From NCBI GenBank assembly GCA_947488155.1, contig CANKYK010000001.1, positions 806,001 through 870,000 on the forward strand: 64,000 bases of DNA, in the 5' to 3' direction. The stretch comes from an uncultured Erythrobacter sp. (GTDB lineage Bacteria; Pseudomonadota; Alphaproteobacteria; Sphingomonadales; Sphingomonadaceae). The notes beneath the pieces are model-generated. The model worked only from the letters and a program-made list of their open reading frames with translations. It searched no databases and was not told the origin of the DNA. Positions within the stretch are counted from its first letter, which is position 1, and every line of letters begins with the position of its first letter. Of the stretch, positions 43,792-51,977 are shown one piece after another. A program made the position numbers and the translations under genes.

Positions 43792-44733
43792 CTACGCCTC
43801 GGCCAAGAACTGCCGAACCAGCGCGAACACATCCTTCGCCTCGCGCGTGGGTGTGACCGCCATAAACACATGCGGTGCGCCCTCATATTCATAAAGCTTG
43901 GCATTCACGCCCGCATCGCACAGCTTGTGTGTGAAGGTGCGGCTGTCGATGATGAACAGATCGTGTCGACCGGTGAAAATGCGGGTCGGCGGCAATTGCG
44001 CCAGTGCCTCTGGCGCAGCGTATAGCGGGCTGCACTCAGCGCTGGCTGGATCACGCTCGTCAGCGAACATCGCACCGCAGCTGCGCAAGGTGCCGATCTT
44101 CAGCATGATGTCATGCGGCTCCACCGCCTGCATCGCGGGATCCGCCATCGTTACATCGAGCCACGGCGCAAACAATGCGAGCTTACCAGCCTGCGGACCG
44201 CCCGCCTTCGCCAGCCGCAAAGCCAGGCTGAGTGCCATGTGCCCGCCAGCGCTGTCGCCGCAGATCACGATCCTTTGCGGATCATGCGTTTCTGCAAGCT
44301 TGGCAAAGGCGGCATCAGCTAGCCTGTCCGCACGCGAATAATGGTTTTCCGGCACGACCTCATACATCGGCAAGGTAATGCTAACGCCCGCCTGACCGAT
44401 CAATTCAGCGGCTAGCGGCCAGTGCTCCTTGAACATCGGCAGGATAAATCCCCCACCGTGGAAATAAAGCATGTGCCAGTCCGCTGGACCCGATTTGGGG
44501 TGTAAGGTGACAAGCTTCTGACCCTCAGCCTCCCAATGCTCGATTTGAAATTGCTGCTCAAACTTGGCCGGCATGGGCGCGTCTTCGGGGAGTTTGCGCG
44601 ACGCCATATAGGAGGCAAAATCTCCGGCATCATGCGGGAAAACAGCGCTTTTGCGCGACATGATCCATTTGACCAGCCGCATGGTCAGGCTTGCCTTGGC
44701 GCTGCGCAGTTCGATCGAGGTTCCGCTAAGCAT
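43792..44733 (-). CDS. alpha/beta hydrolase (hormone-sensitive lipase-like esterase)
   Basis: A 313-residue esterase of the HSL group. The oxyanion motif HGGGF, the nucleophile elbow GDSAGGH, and a C-terminal Asp and His (GRHDLFIID... and GAPHVFM) make up the catalytic machinery. It hydrolyses short or medium acyl esters in the cytoplasm. The gene lies 142 bp downstream of bufC in the same direction, so read-through is possible, but there is no evidence that it belongs to the bufferin pathway. Confidence 0.88.
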   Translation of the reverse strand: MLSGTSIELRSAKASLTMRLVKWIMSRKSAVFPHDAGDFASYMASRKLPEDAPMPAKFEQQFQIEHWEAEGQKLVTLHPKSGPADWHMLYFHGGGFILPMFKEHWPLAAELIGQAGVSITLPMYEVVPENHYSRADRLADAAFAKLAETHDPQRIVICGDSAGGHMALSLALRLAKAGGPQAGKLALFAPWLDVTMADPAMQAVEPHDIMLKIGTLRSCGAMFADERDPASAECSPLYAAPEALAQLPPTRIFTGRHDLFIIDSRTFTHKLCDAGVNAKLYEYEGAPHVFMAVTPTREAKDVFALVRQFLAEA

Positions 44734-44875
44734 GGTCTCTCCCTTTGACTTAGGTCAGGACCCATTAAGCACATGACCGTGGCTTGAGCCAGAATCTTTC
44801 AGGGCACGGAGCGAGCGAAGTAGAATAGCCCCCCTATTGGGCAAGCGAGCGACAAAGGCCTGGGCAGCGGCCGCT

Positions 44876-45664
44876 CTAGGCGAGCCCTATGATCAGCCCG
44901 TCATTGAGCCAGCGCCCCAGCATCGCGCCAGCTCGCATCGCCGCATCTGCGATGTCTTGCTCACCGGCATTGTCGCCCGCTAGCAGCATGCAGATCTCGC
45001 CATAACTAGCGCCGCTTTGAACCGCGGAAAACGCGCGCGCTTGCTCTGCCTCGACCATCACAAAAACTGGTTGTTCGCCTTCGCGCCAAACCAGGCAGCC
45101 GCCGGGGCTTTCGAGCGTGAATTCGCCGAGTTCTGCGCCATCTTCGCCCAGACTGTTCCAGATCGCGGTGAGATCATGCGCCACCTCGCGCGCGGCGGCG
45201 CGCGGTGCAAGCATCAGTTTCATCGCGCCCCAATCGGCATCGCCAAACTGCGCCGTTGCCGTGCCAAAAGCTGTCCCATCCAGCGGCTGAACATCCAGTG
45301 CAGTCGCCAGGCCCAGCATGGTCCATTCCAGCCAGGCAAGCTCGGCCACTTCCGGATTGTTGCCGAACAACTGAGCGCAGCTTTCATCAAAGCCCGCACC
45401 CGCATCATCAATCGTCCAGCTGGCAGGAGGATTGGTGATCGCATGATGCGCAGCGACCTGAGCGAAGGGCCCATCGCCCACATAATGCTTCACCCGTTCA
45501 AACGTATCGCTGAGCGCATCCATCAAGGCAGAGCGATAATTGCCCCGGTAAACCTGCATTCCGGCAGCCTGCGAATTGCCCCAACCGTTCGGCAGAGGCA
45601 CGTTTTCATCGAGCACTTGCGCCATAAAGGCGGCCTGCTGCTGAGCGAGATCAGCGGCGCTCAT
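44876..45664 (-). CDS. bufC: BufC/HvfC-type partner of MNIO enzyme (DUF2063)
   Basis: A 262-residue protein of the DUF2063 family, now linked to RiPP precursor recognition beside MNIO enzymes. The N-terminal domain (~1-100) has VYRGNYRSALMDALSDTFERVKHYVG with the family's PASWTIDD-like segment after it. The C-terminal domain includes ELAWLEWTMLGLA. It starts inside the bufB stop (ATGA overlap), so enzyme and partner are made together. By analogy with characterised bufferin systems it delivers the precursor peptide to BufB. Confidence 0.85.
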   Translation of the reverse strand: MSAADLAQQQAAFMAQVLDENVPLPNGWGNSQAAGMQVYRGNYRSALMDALSDTFERVKHYVGDGPFAQVAAHHAITNPPASWTIDDAGAGFDESCAQLFGNNPEVAELAWLEWTMLGLATALDVQPLDGTAFGTATAQFGDADWGAMKLMLAPRAAAREVAHDLTAIWNSLGEDGAELGEFTLESPGGCLVWREGEQPVFVMVEAEQARAFSAVQSGASYGEICMLLAGDNAGEQDIADAAMRAGAMLGRWLNDGLIIGLA

Positions 45665-46536
45665 GCAGGAACGGGCTCCAGAGCCTCTTTAGCCAAGCCG
45701 CGCGCACGCTCCAGCTCTGCCAGCAGTTCGGGCAGCGGCGGAATATTGTCATCGCGTTCAATCATTGTCGCGACCGGTACCGGCAGCATGCGCAAAGCCT
45801 TGGTATAAAGCGCCCACACCTCGTCGCACACTTCGCGGTCATGCGTGTCGATAATGATATCCCGCTGCTCATTTGCCGGATCATGTCCGGCCAAATGGAT
45901 CTGGCGGACGCGCTCCAATGGCAGGCCAGCAAGATAGTCATCGGCTGAAAATCCGTGGTTCTGGCTGCTGACATAGATATTGTTCACATCGAGCAGCAGA
46001 TAGCAGCCCGTGCGCCGCGCCATTTCCGACAGGAATTCCCACTCGGTCAGCTCGTCCTCTGGGAATGTGAGATAGCTGGAAGGGTTTTCGAACAGCATTG
46101 GCCGGCCAAGGTGACTTTGCGCGCGATCAATATTGGCGCAGACCGCATCGAGAGCCTCCCCGGTCAGTGGAAGCGGCAGCAGATCATGGCTGTTGTGCGC
46201 GCTCGTGCGGGTCCAGCACAGATGGTCTGACACCCACAAAGGATCAATCCGGCGTTCCAATTGCTTGAGGCGGTCGAGATAATCGGCGTCCAATCCGCCC
46301 GCCGATCCAATCGACATCGACACCCCGTGGATGATCACCGGGTGCTTTTCCCGCACCGCTTCAAGAATGCGCAATTGGCGCCCACCTTCGATCATATAGT
46401 TTTCCGAAATCACCTCAACGAAGTCGACCGGCACATCCGGGCCGTCACCGCGATCCAGAAAATCCTCGTAATGCGTACGCCTGAGACCCAGGCCAAAGCC
46501 GCCAAAAGGCGCAATCGTTTCTTGTGTGGTTTGCAT
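45661..46536 (-). CDS. bufB: MNIO/DUF692 family peptide-modifying oxidase (BufB-like)
   Basis: A 291-residue TIM-barrel enzyme of the multinuclear non-haem iron oxidative (MNIO, DUF692) family, related to MbnB. Candidate metal ligands are seen at His70 (PVIIHGVSMSIG), His105 (SDHLCW), Glu150 (LFENPSSYL), Asp183 (LLDVNNIYVSSQNHG), His214 (QIHLAGHD) and Asp230/His232 (IDTHDREV). In bufferin systems this enzyme oxidises cysteines of the precursor to thiooxazoles that bind copper. It is coupled to bufC and divergent from the bufA-like precursor gene across 387 bp. A leftward SigF-type promoter lies 216 bp before its start. Confidence 0.92.
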   Translation of the reverse strand: MQTTQETIAPFGGFGLGLRRTHYEDFLDRGDGPDVPVDFVEVISENYMIEGGRQLRILEAVREKHPVIIHGVSMSIGSAGGLDADYLDRLKQLERRIDPLWVSDHLCWTRTSAHNSHDLLPLPLTGEALDAVCANIDRAQSHLGRPMLFENPSSYLTFPEDELTEWEFLSEMARRTGCYLLLDVNNIYVSSQNHGFSADDYLAGLPLERVRQIHLAGHDPANEQRDIIIDTHDREVCDEVWALYTKALRMLPVPVATMIERDDNIPPLPELLAELERARGLAKEALEPVPA

Positions 46537-46640
46537 ATCTCTTCCCGCTATAGCAGAAATTTAGCGGTCTAGTACGCTCACATTCCTCGTCCATTTGAAG
46601 GGTCGATTAATGGGCAGACGTGCAAGCGCACCAGACCGCT

Positions 46641-46683
46641 TGGCAACCGCGCGCTCATACTAGGGTTGAGCGCGCGTTCGCCA
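46641..46683 (-). promoter_or_regulatory. stable hairpin in the predicted bufB leader
   Basis: A perfect 10-bp stem, CGCGCGCTCA with TGAGCGCGCG (46648-46657 and 46667-46676), with a 9-base loop, is extended by TGGC/GCCA after a small internal loop. It lies inside the ~215-nt leader between the leftward SigF-type promoter and bufB. No T-run follows on either strand, so it is not an ordinary terminator. A post-transcriptional control role is inference. Confidence 0.4.
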
Positions 46684-46751
46684 GACTTTGAAACATTGCT
46701 ACGCTGCGGGTTTTAAGGCGCTGCCTTGCAATGCTTGCTTCATGGATAGTG

Positions 46752-46777
46752 TTCGCGCGTGAGGGCGCAGGCGTTAC
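46752..46777 (-). promoter_or_regulatory. SigF-type promoter facing bufB-bufC
   Basis: On the minus strand GTAACG (46777-46772), 16 bp, CGAA (46755-46752) matches the SigF motif GTAACC-N16-CGAA with one mismatch. It would drive bufB-bufC. Confidence 0.6.
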
Positions 46778-46834
46778 ACCTGCCTTTTAACAAATGGCCT
46801 CCTGCCAAAGAAAAACAGAAAAAAGTGCCCACCT

Positions 46835-46860
46835 GTAACCATTGCATGTAGGACCGCGAA
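46835..46860 (+). promoter_or_regulatory. SigF-type promoter facing bufA-doxX-sigF-nrsF
   Basis: GTAACC (46835-46840), 16 bp, CGAA (46857-46860) is an exact match to the motif known for Caulobacter SigF targets. The bufA-like ATG lies 63 bp downstream. Confidence 0.78.
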
Positions 46861-46923
46861 CTCATGGTCAGTCCCGGCATTAAGCTGGACCAACACACCG
46901 ATTAAGATTTTTGGAGAAACATC

Positions 46924-47205
46924 ATGAACGCTAAGTCAATCGCCACCTTCGCTGGCCTCGCCATGACCGCCGGTATCGCAGCCGGACTTGCATCCACACC
47001 GGTTGCTGCGCAAGGTGCAAAAGAGAAATGTTACGGAGTTTCAAAAGCAGGCAAAAATGATTGCGCTGCCGGTCCAGGCACAAGCTGTGCAGGTACATCG
47101 ACCCGCGATTACCAAGGAAATGCATGGACCTATGTCGACAAAGGCAGCTGCGTTAAAATCAGTACGCCTAAGGGCAAAGGTTCGCTAAAGCCGGTTAAGC
47201 GCTAA
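46924..47205 (+). CDS. bufA: bufferin-type RiPP precursor (DUF2282, BufA1-like)
   Basis: A 93-residue DUF2282 protein. A signal peptide (~1-30, cut near VAAQ) is followed by a short basic mature part with four cysteines: Cys36 (EKCYG), Cys47 (NDC), Cys55 (TSCAG) and Cys76 (GSCVKI), spacing 10-7-20. This pattern fits the bufferin-1 precursors, whose cysteines are oxidised by BufBC in the cytoplasm before export and then bind copper in the periplasm. The tail is Lys-rich. GGAG lies 8 bases before the ATG, and an exact SigF-type promoter lies 64-89 bp upstream. It heads the bufA-doxX-sigF-nrsF run. Confidence 0.9.
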   Translation: MNAKSIATFAGLAMTAGIAAGLASTPVAAQGAKEKCYGVSKAGKNDCAAGPGTSCAGTSTRDYQGNAWTYVDKGSCVKISTPKGKGSLKPVKR

Positions 47206-47233
47206 GCAGCGCGGCGAATTCTAGGAGGAATTT

Positions 47234-47698
47234 ATGAGCAGCGTAATCTCACTATATGACCGGTTGGTCGGGCTGTTATCTGGCCGATTCTTTGAAGGGC
47301 TTGCGCTGCTCTTCACCCGCATCGCGCTCGCCGGAGTATTCTGGCGGTCGTACAAAACCAAGGTCGAGGAAGGCACGTGGCTTCAGATCAGTGAAGTGCA
47401 ATACTTCATCTTTGAGAATGAGTTTGCAGGCCTTCCTTTGCCGACCAACATAGCGGTGCCGATGGCAACCTATGCAGAGTTTTTGTTCCCGATCCTGCTG
47501 GTGCTTGGACTGTTCACTCGGTTCTCAGCGCTCGCATTGATGGGCATGGCAATCGTCATCCAGTTGTTCGTATTCCCTACCAGTGATCACTTCTTTGGTT
47601 GGGCTGTTACGATCATCGCTCTGGCGCTGGCTCTGGTCTCTCGCGGTGGCGGTATCTTCTCCGCTGACGCTCTGATCGCTAAAGCACGCGGCCAGTAA
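47234..47698 (+). CDS. DoxX family membrane protein
   Basis: A 154-residue protein with four hydrophobic segments (~22-40, 72-92, 96-114, 120-137) and the DoxX layout, including FTRIALAGVFW, ATYAEFLFPILLVLGLFTRFSALALMG (in part: AEFLFPILLVLG) and FGWAVTIIALALALV. DoxX proteins are quinone-linked membrane subunits and are often found in bufferin operons (sometimes called BufD). It lies 28 bp after bufA with AGGAGG-like AGGAGGAA upstream. A role in redox supply or in export of the mature peptide is possible but not shown. Confidence 0.88.
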   Translation: MSSVISLYDRLVGLLSGRFFEGLALLFTRIALAGVFWRSYKTKVEEGTWLQISEVQYFIFENEFAGLPLPTNIAVPMATYAEFLFPILLVLGLFTRFSALALMGMAIVIQLFVFPTSDHFFGWAVTIIALALALVSRGGGIFSADALIAKARGQ

Positions 47699-47712
47699 CG
47701 GGAGACGGGGTT

Positions 47713-48243
47713 GTGATCGCTGACGAAGTCACCCTTGCCCGCCTGATGGCATCGGCACAAGACGGCGACAAAGCCGCCTACAATGTGCTGCTGTCAGAGG
47801 CGGGGATGTGGCTAGAGAGATATTTTCGCCGGCGCGTGCCACCGTCCCAGCTCGATGATCTGGTGCAGGACGTGCTGCTGGCGATCCATCATAAACGGGC
47901 AACCTACGATCCAACCCGCCCGTTTATGCCGTGGATGGCCGCCATTGCCCGCTATCGCTGGGTCGATCATTTGCGCAAAGTGTATAAGCACGAGAGCAAA
48001 GAAATCGAAGATGACGATGCGGTGCAGGATAGCGACGAAGAAGTGACGCTGGCCCGGGTTAGTCTTGAGCGGCTGTTTAGCCACCTCAATGAAAGTCAGG
48101 CAGAGGCCATCGAACTGGTCAAAATCGAGGGGCTTTCGATCCGCGAAGCCTCCCAAAGAACAGGCCAGAGCGAAAGTCTGGTTAAAGTGAATATACATCG
48201 CGGCTTGAAGAAGCTTGCCGCGCTGGTTGAGAAAGCTGATTAA
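47713..48243 (+). CDS. sigF: ECF sigma factor, SigF type
   Basis: A 176-residue ECF sigma factor. Region 2 covers ~10-85 (ERYFRRRVPPSQLDDLVQDVLLAIHHK, then MPWMAAIARYRWVDHLRK). Region 4 covers ~110-170 (LFSHLNESQAEAIELVKIEGLSIREASQRTGQSESLVKVNIHRGL). The sequence and its partner match Caulobacter SigF, which answers chromate, cadmium and copper stress. The start is GTG at 47713 after GGAGACGGGG. It lies 14 bp after the DoxX gene and 1 bp before nrsF, so it is likely to drive its own operon. Confidence 0.9.
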   Translation: MIADEVTLARLMASAQDGDKAAYNVLLSEAGMWLERYFRRRVPPSQLDDLVQDVLLAIHHKRATYDPTRPFMPWMAAIARYRWVDHLRKVYKHESKEIEDDDAVQDSDEEVTLARVSLERLFSHLNESQAEAIELVKIEGLSIREASQRTGQSESLVKVNIHRGLKKLAALVEKAD

Positions 48244-48244
48244 G

Positions 48245-48886
48245 ATGAACACTACACGTGAAAACATGATTGCAGGGCTAGCTGACGATCTGGAACCGGT
48301 CCGCCGGATTACGGTTCAAGGCGGTCTGATGCTGGTGGGCTTTGCCACGCTGGTTGCCTTTGCCGTGTCAGTGGCCGTGTTCGACTTCTGGTTCGGCATG
48401 TTCGAAGGCAAGGCCTCCTCGTTCTTTTGGGTCACCAATGGCCTGGTCCTGTTGCTTGGCGTAGCCAGCGCATTGGCTCTGGTCATGGGCGGATCTCCGC
48501 GCGTTGGCCAGCGTGAAAACGCCCCTGGTTGGAGCGCGGCAATGCTCGCTGTTCTGCCAATCACAGTGGCACTGAGCGTGACGACTGGTAGCCATGATCA
48601 TGGGGAGCTGGTCACACCGGTTGCCTGGATGTGCACCAAGGCTTCGCTGTCTGCTTCATTGCTGGTTGGCTTAGCGTCCATCCTGTGGCTGCGCCGCAGC
48701 GCACCGGTCTCGCTAGAGCGGTCCGGCTGGCTGACAGGTACAGCAGCGGGTGCACTTGGCACCTTCGCTTACGGCATCACTTGCCCGGTCGACAGTGTCG
48801 CGCACCTTGGCCTGTGGCATGTTGTGCCCGTGGCAATTGCGGCTGTCATTGGCCGGATCGTGGTTCCCCCACTGATCCGCTGGTAA
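48245..48886 (+). CDS. nrsF: NrsF anti-sigma factor (DUF1109)
   Basis: A 213-residue membrane protein with about six helices (~25-45, 60-82, 98-114, 132-150, 163-176, 190-208). Two cysteines near the periplasmic ends of helices are at Cys130 (AWMCTK) and Cys180 (GITCPVD), almost the same numbers as the two metal-sensing cysteines of Caulobacter NrsF. It would hold SigF at the membrane until heavy metals bind. The ATG at 48245 directly follows the sigF stop. Confidence 0.92.
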   Translation: MNTTRENMIAGLADDLEPVRRITVQGGLMLVGFATLVAFAVSVAVFDFWFGMFEGKASSFFWVTNGLVLLLGVASALALVMGGSPRVGQRENAPGWSAAMLAVLPITVALSVTTGSHDHGELVTPVAWMCTKASLSASLLVGLASILWLRRSAPVSLERSGWLTGTAAGALGTFAYGITCPVDSVAHLGLWHVVPVAIAAVIGRIVVPPLIRW

Positions 48887-49014
48887 CGGCTAAACCTCAC
48901 AGTAATTCAAGCGGCGGTCAGCATCCAGTTGGCCGCCGCTTTTGTTTGCGTGCCCTTAGCCAACCCGCGCCTGCGTCATTGCCCCTGCCCATCAACGCGC
49001 CTATATCACGAGGC

Positions 49015-50175
49015 ATGTCTTCAATACGGCCCTGGCGCGATATCGAACGGCGGCAATGCCGCCAAATCATGGTTGGCGATGTGCCCGTGGGCGGCAATGC
49101 GCCGATCACCGTGCAGACCATGACCAACACCCCGACCGAAGATGCTGTCGCGACGCTCGATCAGATCCGCCGGTGCGAAGAAGTGGGCGCAGACATCATC
49201 CGGGTGTCCTGTCCGACAGAGGAAGCGACCACCGCCTTTGGCAAGATCACCAAGGCTGCGCGCATTCCGATCGTGGCCGACATCCATTTTCACTACAAAC
49301 GCGCGTTGGAAGCAGCCGACGGCGGCGCCGCCTGTCTGCGCATCAACCCCGGTAACATCGGCAGCAGTCAGCGCGTGGGTGAAGTTGTCCGCGCGGCCAA
49401 GGCCAATGGCTGCGCAATCCGCATTGGCGTGAACGCTGGCAGTCTTGAGAAGCACCTGCTCGAAAAATATGGCGAGCCCTGCCCAGAGGCGCTGATCGAA
49501 AGCGCGCTCGATCATATCAAGTTGCTGCAGGATCACGATTTTCACGAATTTAAAGTCGCCGTGAAAGCCAGCGACGTCTTTCTCGCAGTGGCCGCCTATC
49601 ATGGTCTGGCGGAAACCGTCGATTGCCCGCTGCACCTGGGCATTACAGAGGCAGGCGGATTGATCGGCGGCACGGTGAAATCCTCGATCGGCATGGGCAG
49701 CCTGCTATGGGCGGGGATTGGTGACACGATCCGCGTCTCGCTGTCGGCGGAGCCAGAGGAAGAGGTCAAAGTCGGCTATGAGATGCTCAAGTCATTAGGC
49801 CTGCGCACACGCGGCGTTCGCGTCGTGTCCTGCCCCAGCTGCTCACGCCAGGGCTTTGACGTGATCCGCACGGTTGAGACGCTGGAGAAGCGGCTGGAGC
49901 ACATCAAGACGCCCATGTCGCTGTCCGTGCTCGGCTGCGTCGTCAATGGCCCAGGCGAAGCCCGCGAAACCGATATTGGCCTGACCGGCGGCGGCAATGG
50001 CAAGCACATGGTCTACCTCTCCGGCGTGAAAGCGCATGCGATCGATGATGAGAACACACTCGAACACATTGTTAAACTGGTCGAGGAAAAAGCAGCGAAG
50101 ATCGAAGCAGGCGAAGCCACCGCCTTTGATCCGCACGCAGTGGAGGCGGAAGCAGCGCCAGAGGCTGCCGAGTGA
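49015..50175 (+). CDS. ispG: flavodoxin-dependent (E)-4-hydroxy-3-methylbut-2-enyl-diphosphate synthase
   Basis: A 386-residue IspG that converts MEcPP to HMBPP in the non-mevalonate isoprenoid pathway. The TIM-barrel part has [22 protein letters not shown] start ([13 protein letters not shown]) and RINPGNIGS. The 4Fe-4S cysteines lie in [11 protein letters not shown] and [12 protein letters not shown]. The ATG at 49015 agrees with the family N-terminus; the open frame runs upstream over nrsF and is rejected there. Its end overlaps the next gene by four bases. Confidence 0.95.
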   Translation: MSSIRPWRDIERRQCRQIMVGDVPVGGNAPITVQTMTNTPTEDAVATLDQIRRCEEVGADIIRVSCPTEEATTAFGKITKAARIPIVADIHFHYKRALEAADGGAACLRINPGNIGSSQRVGEVVRAAKANGCAIRIGVNAGSLEKHLLEKYGEPCPEALIESALDHIKLLQDHDFHEFKVAVKASDVFLAVAAYHGLAETVDCPLHLGITEAGGLIGGTVKSSIGMGSLLWAGIGDTIRVSLSAEPEEEVKVGYEMLKSLGLRTRGVRVVSCPSCSRQGFDVIRTVETLEKRLEHIKTPMSLSVLGCVVNGPGEARETDIGLTGGGNGKHMVYLSGVKAHAIDDENTLEHIVKLVEEKAAKIEAGEATAFDPHAVEAEAAPEAAE

Positions 50176-50672
50176 TCAAGCAATTGTTTGGCGGACTGGC
50201 TGGCGGGCTGTTGGTGACCGGCGGCGTCATGGCGGCAGGAACGCTGTCCACCTCGCACGACTATCCCGAGGCAAAGGCCTATGACGTCTCTGAGAGCGTG
50301 GACGCCGATGTCCATGCTGCGTTTGAACGGGCAGCAGCAAACGGTAAACTCGTTATGCTGGTGATGGGCGCAAACTGGTGCCACGACAGCCGCGCCCTTG
50401 CGGGCTGGCTTCAGACCGATCGCTTCGCCGCGCTGATCGACGCAGAATACGAGCTAGTGTTTATCAATGTCGGCATGCCGCAATCAGGCGACGGCCATAA
50501 TCTCGCGATTGCCCAGCGGTTTGGGATTGAGGACCTGCCCGGCACGCCCAATGTGCTGATCCTGACGGCTGAGAGCGAACTGCTCAACGCGGACACAGCG
50601 ACCTCTTGGCGCAACTCCGCAAGCCGCAGCGAGGACGAGATTTACGGCGAGCTTGAAGCCTGGAGCCGATAG
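50172..50672 (+). CDS. thioredoxin-fold protein lacking the second active-site Cys
   Basis: A 166-residue protein with an N-terminal hydrophobic signal or anchor (~6-25) and a thioredoxin-like fold: [19 protein letters not shown], where WCxxC reads WCHDS, then INVG and [11 protein letters not shown] with the cis-Pro. With one Cys it cannot do standard dithiol exchange, but could act on glutathionylated or sulfenylated targets (inference). The start is a GTG overlapping the ispG stop (GTGA), so it is translationally coupled to ispG. Confidence 0.8.
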   Translation: MIKQLFGGLAGGLLVTGGVMAAGTLSTSHDYPEAKAYDVSESVDADVHAAFERAAANGKLVMLVMGANWCHDSRALAGWLQTDRFAALIDAEYELVFINVGMPQSGDGHNLAIAQRFGIEDLPGTPNVLILTAESELLNADTATSWRNSASRSEDEIYGELEAWSR

Positions 50673-50769
50673 CAAGGCGAAGCCGTTATGAAATCGCGGA
50701 TGCAAAACCAGCGGGGCAAGCAGCCTGACTGCCGGTCATGATGACAATCACAACCGGCGCCGATCACAG

Positions 50770-51873
50770 CTAGCCGATCGTGATATTTGAACCGCCGGCC
50801 TTGTTGGGCTTGGAACTCGTCTGGGCTTTCAGCTCTCCACTCAAGACCTTCAGGTAGTTTTCATAGATACTGCCGCTGCTAACGATCTTCAGATATCCGC
50901 CATAAGACGACACGGTTCCATCGGCGTCCTGTTTCACCATGACATAACCACCCGGCCCGCGCTCGCTTGCCGGTACAGTCGCCCACATATCCTGAAGCTG
51001 GAACACCGGTTGGCGATTTACGACGCCGTTTTGCGCAACGGAATGAAGGGTCGTCGGCGTATCCGAATTGCCAGGCCAAACCAGTATCAACAGCGGATCG
51101 CGGCCTTCCCTCGCGCTAATATTGCCTGAGAAGCAGGGATTGCCTTTCTCCTGATACCCGAACCTGTCCACCGCGATGCTCAATCCCGTTGCGCTGCTCG
51201 GCTGCATTTCGCGACGCTTTTTGCCCTCGGCAATGCAACTGCGCAAATGCTGCCTGGTGGCCTGTTGTTTCTTGAGGAAATCCTCGATCAGTGCGTCACC
51301 GCGCGCCTTTTCAGACGTCCGGCCAGTCCAGTTAACCGAAAGTGCCCAAGTGAGCATATTGCATGCCATGATGCTCTCTGAAATCTTAACTCCACTGCTA
51401 CCGGGCTGATAATCATAGGTCACTTTAACGCAGGCAATTGGCTCACCGGCGAAATCCATCCTGACTTCTTGAACATCGTTTTTTGCCGCGATCTTCCCCC
51501 CTTCTTCGATACTGGCAGAAATACGTTCAACCATTGTCGAAGGGGTCTCATCCCGGTCGAACGGCCTGAAATTGAAGCTGGTTCGGATGGTCTTGCCATC
51601 GCCATAACTGCAGGCAACCGAATGCCCCTGGATGGTGTATTGCCTCCGTACATTCAGCGGCACGCCAGAGGTCTCCACCGGACACTTCATGCTGGTTAGC
51701 CAGTGAACATAGGCATCACCCGATTGGATGAAGGCCTGCGCCGCATCGTTTTTCACCGGCTGAGCATAAAGCGAGCTACCCGGCCGCGCCGCATCATATT
51801 GTGCCGACGCCTGTGACGCAGGCAGGCAAATCGCTGCTCCGCTGACTATTGTTGTTGCGATAATATGTTTCAT
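50770..51873 (-). CDS. secreted protein of unknown function
   Basis: A 367-residue protein with a signal peptide (cut near ASAQ, ~25) and no recognised domain. The mature part contains several Cys residues (KCPVE, VACSYG, ACVKV, MACNML, SCIAEG, NPCFSG), so disulfides are likely. GGAG stands 8 bases before the ATG at 51873. It converges on the thioredoxin-like gene. I do not recognise the family. Confidence 0.65.
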   Translation of the reverse strand: MKHIIATTIVSGAAICLPASQASAQYDAARPGSSLYAQPVKNDAAQAFIQSGDAYVHWLTSMKCPVETSGVPLNVRRQYTIQGHSVACSYGDGKTIRTSFNFRPFDRDETPSTMVERISASIEEGGKIAAKNDVQEVRMDFAGEPIACVKVTYDYQPGSSGVKISESIMACNMLTWALSVNWTGRTSEKARGDALIEDFLKKQQATRQHLRSCIAEGKKRREMQPSSATGLSIAVDRFGYQEKGNPCFSGNISAREGRDPLLILVWPGNSDTPTTLHSVAQNGVVNRQPVFQLQDMWATVPASERGPGGYVMVKQDADGTVSSYGGYLKIVSSGSIYENYLKVLSGELKAQTSSKPNKAGGSNITIG

Positions 51874-51977
51874 TACGACGCTCCCCAAAAACTATCCTAA
51901 AGGAACATTCGCTTAATGAACAATGTCTTAATGGCCGCATGTTGACTTGAGCAAGGAGGCTCGCGAGTGATGCCAGG

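Noticed and set aside
48631..49014. Upstream extension of the ispG frame
   Set aside because: It lies over nrsF in another frame, and IspG homology begins only after the ATG at 49015.
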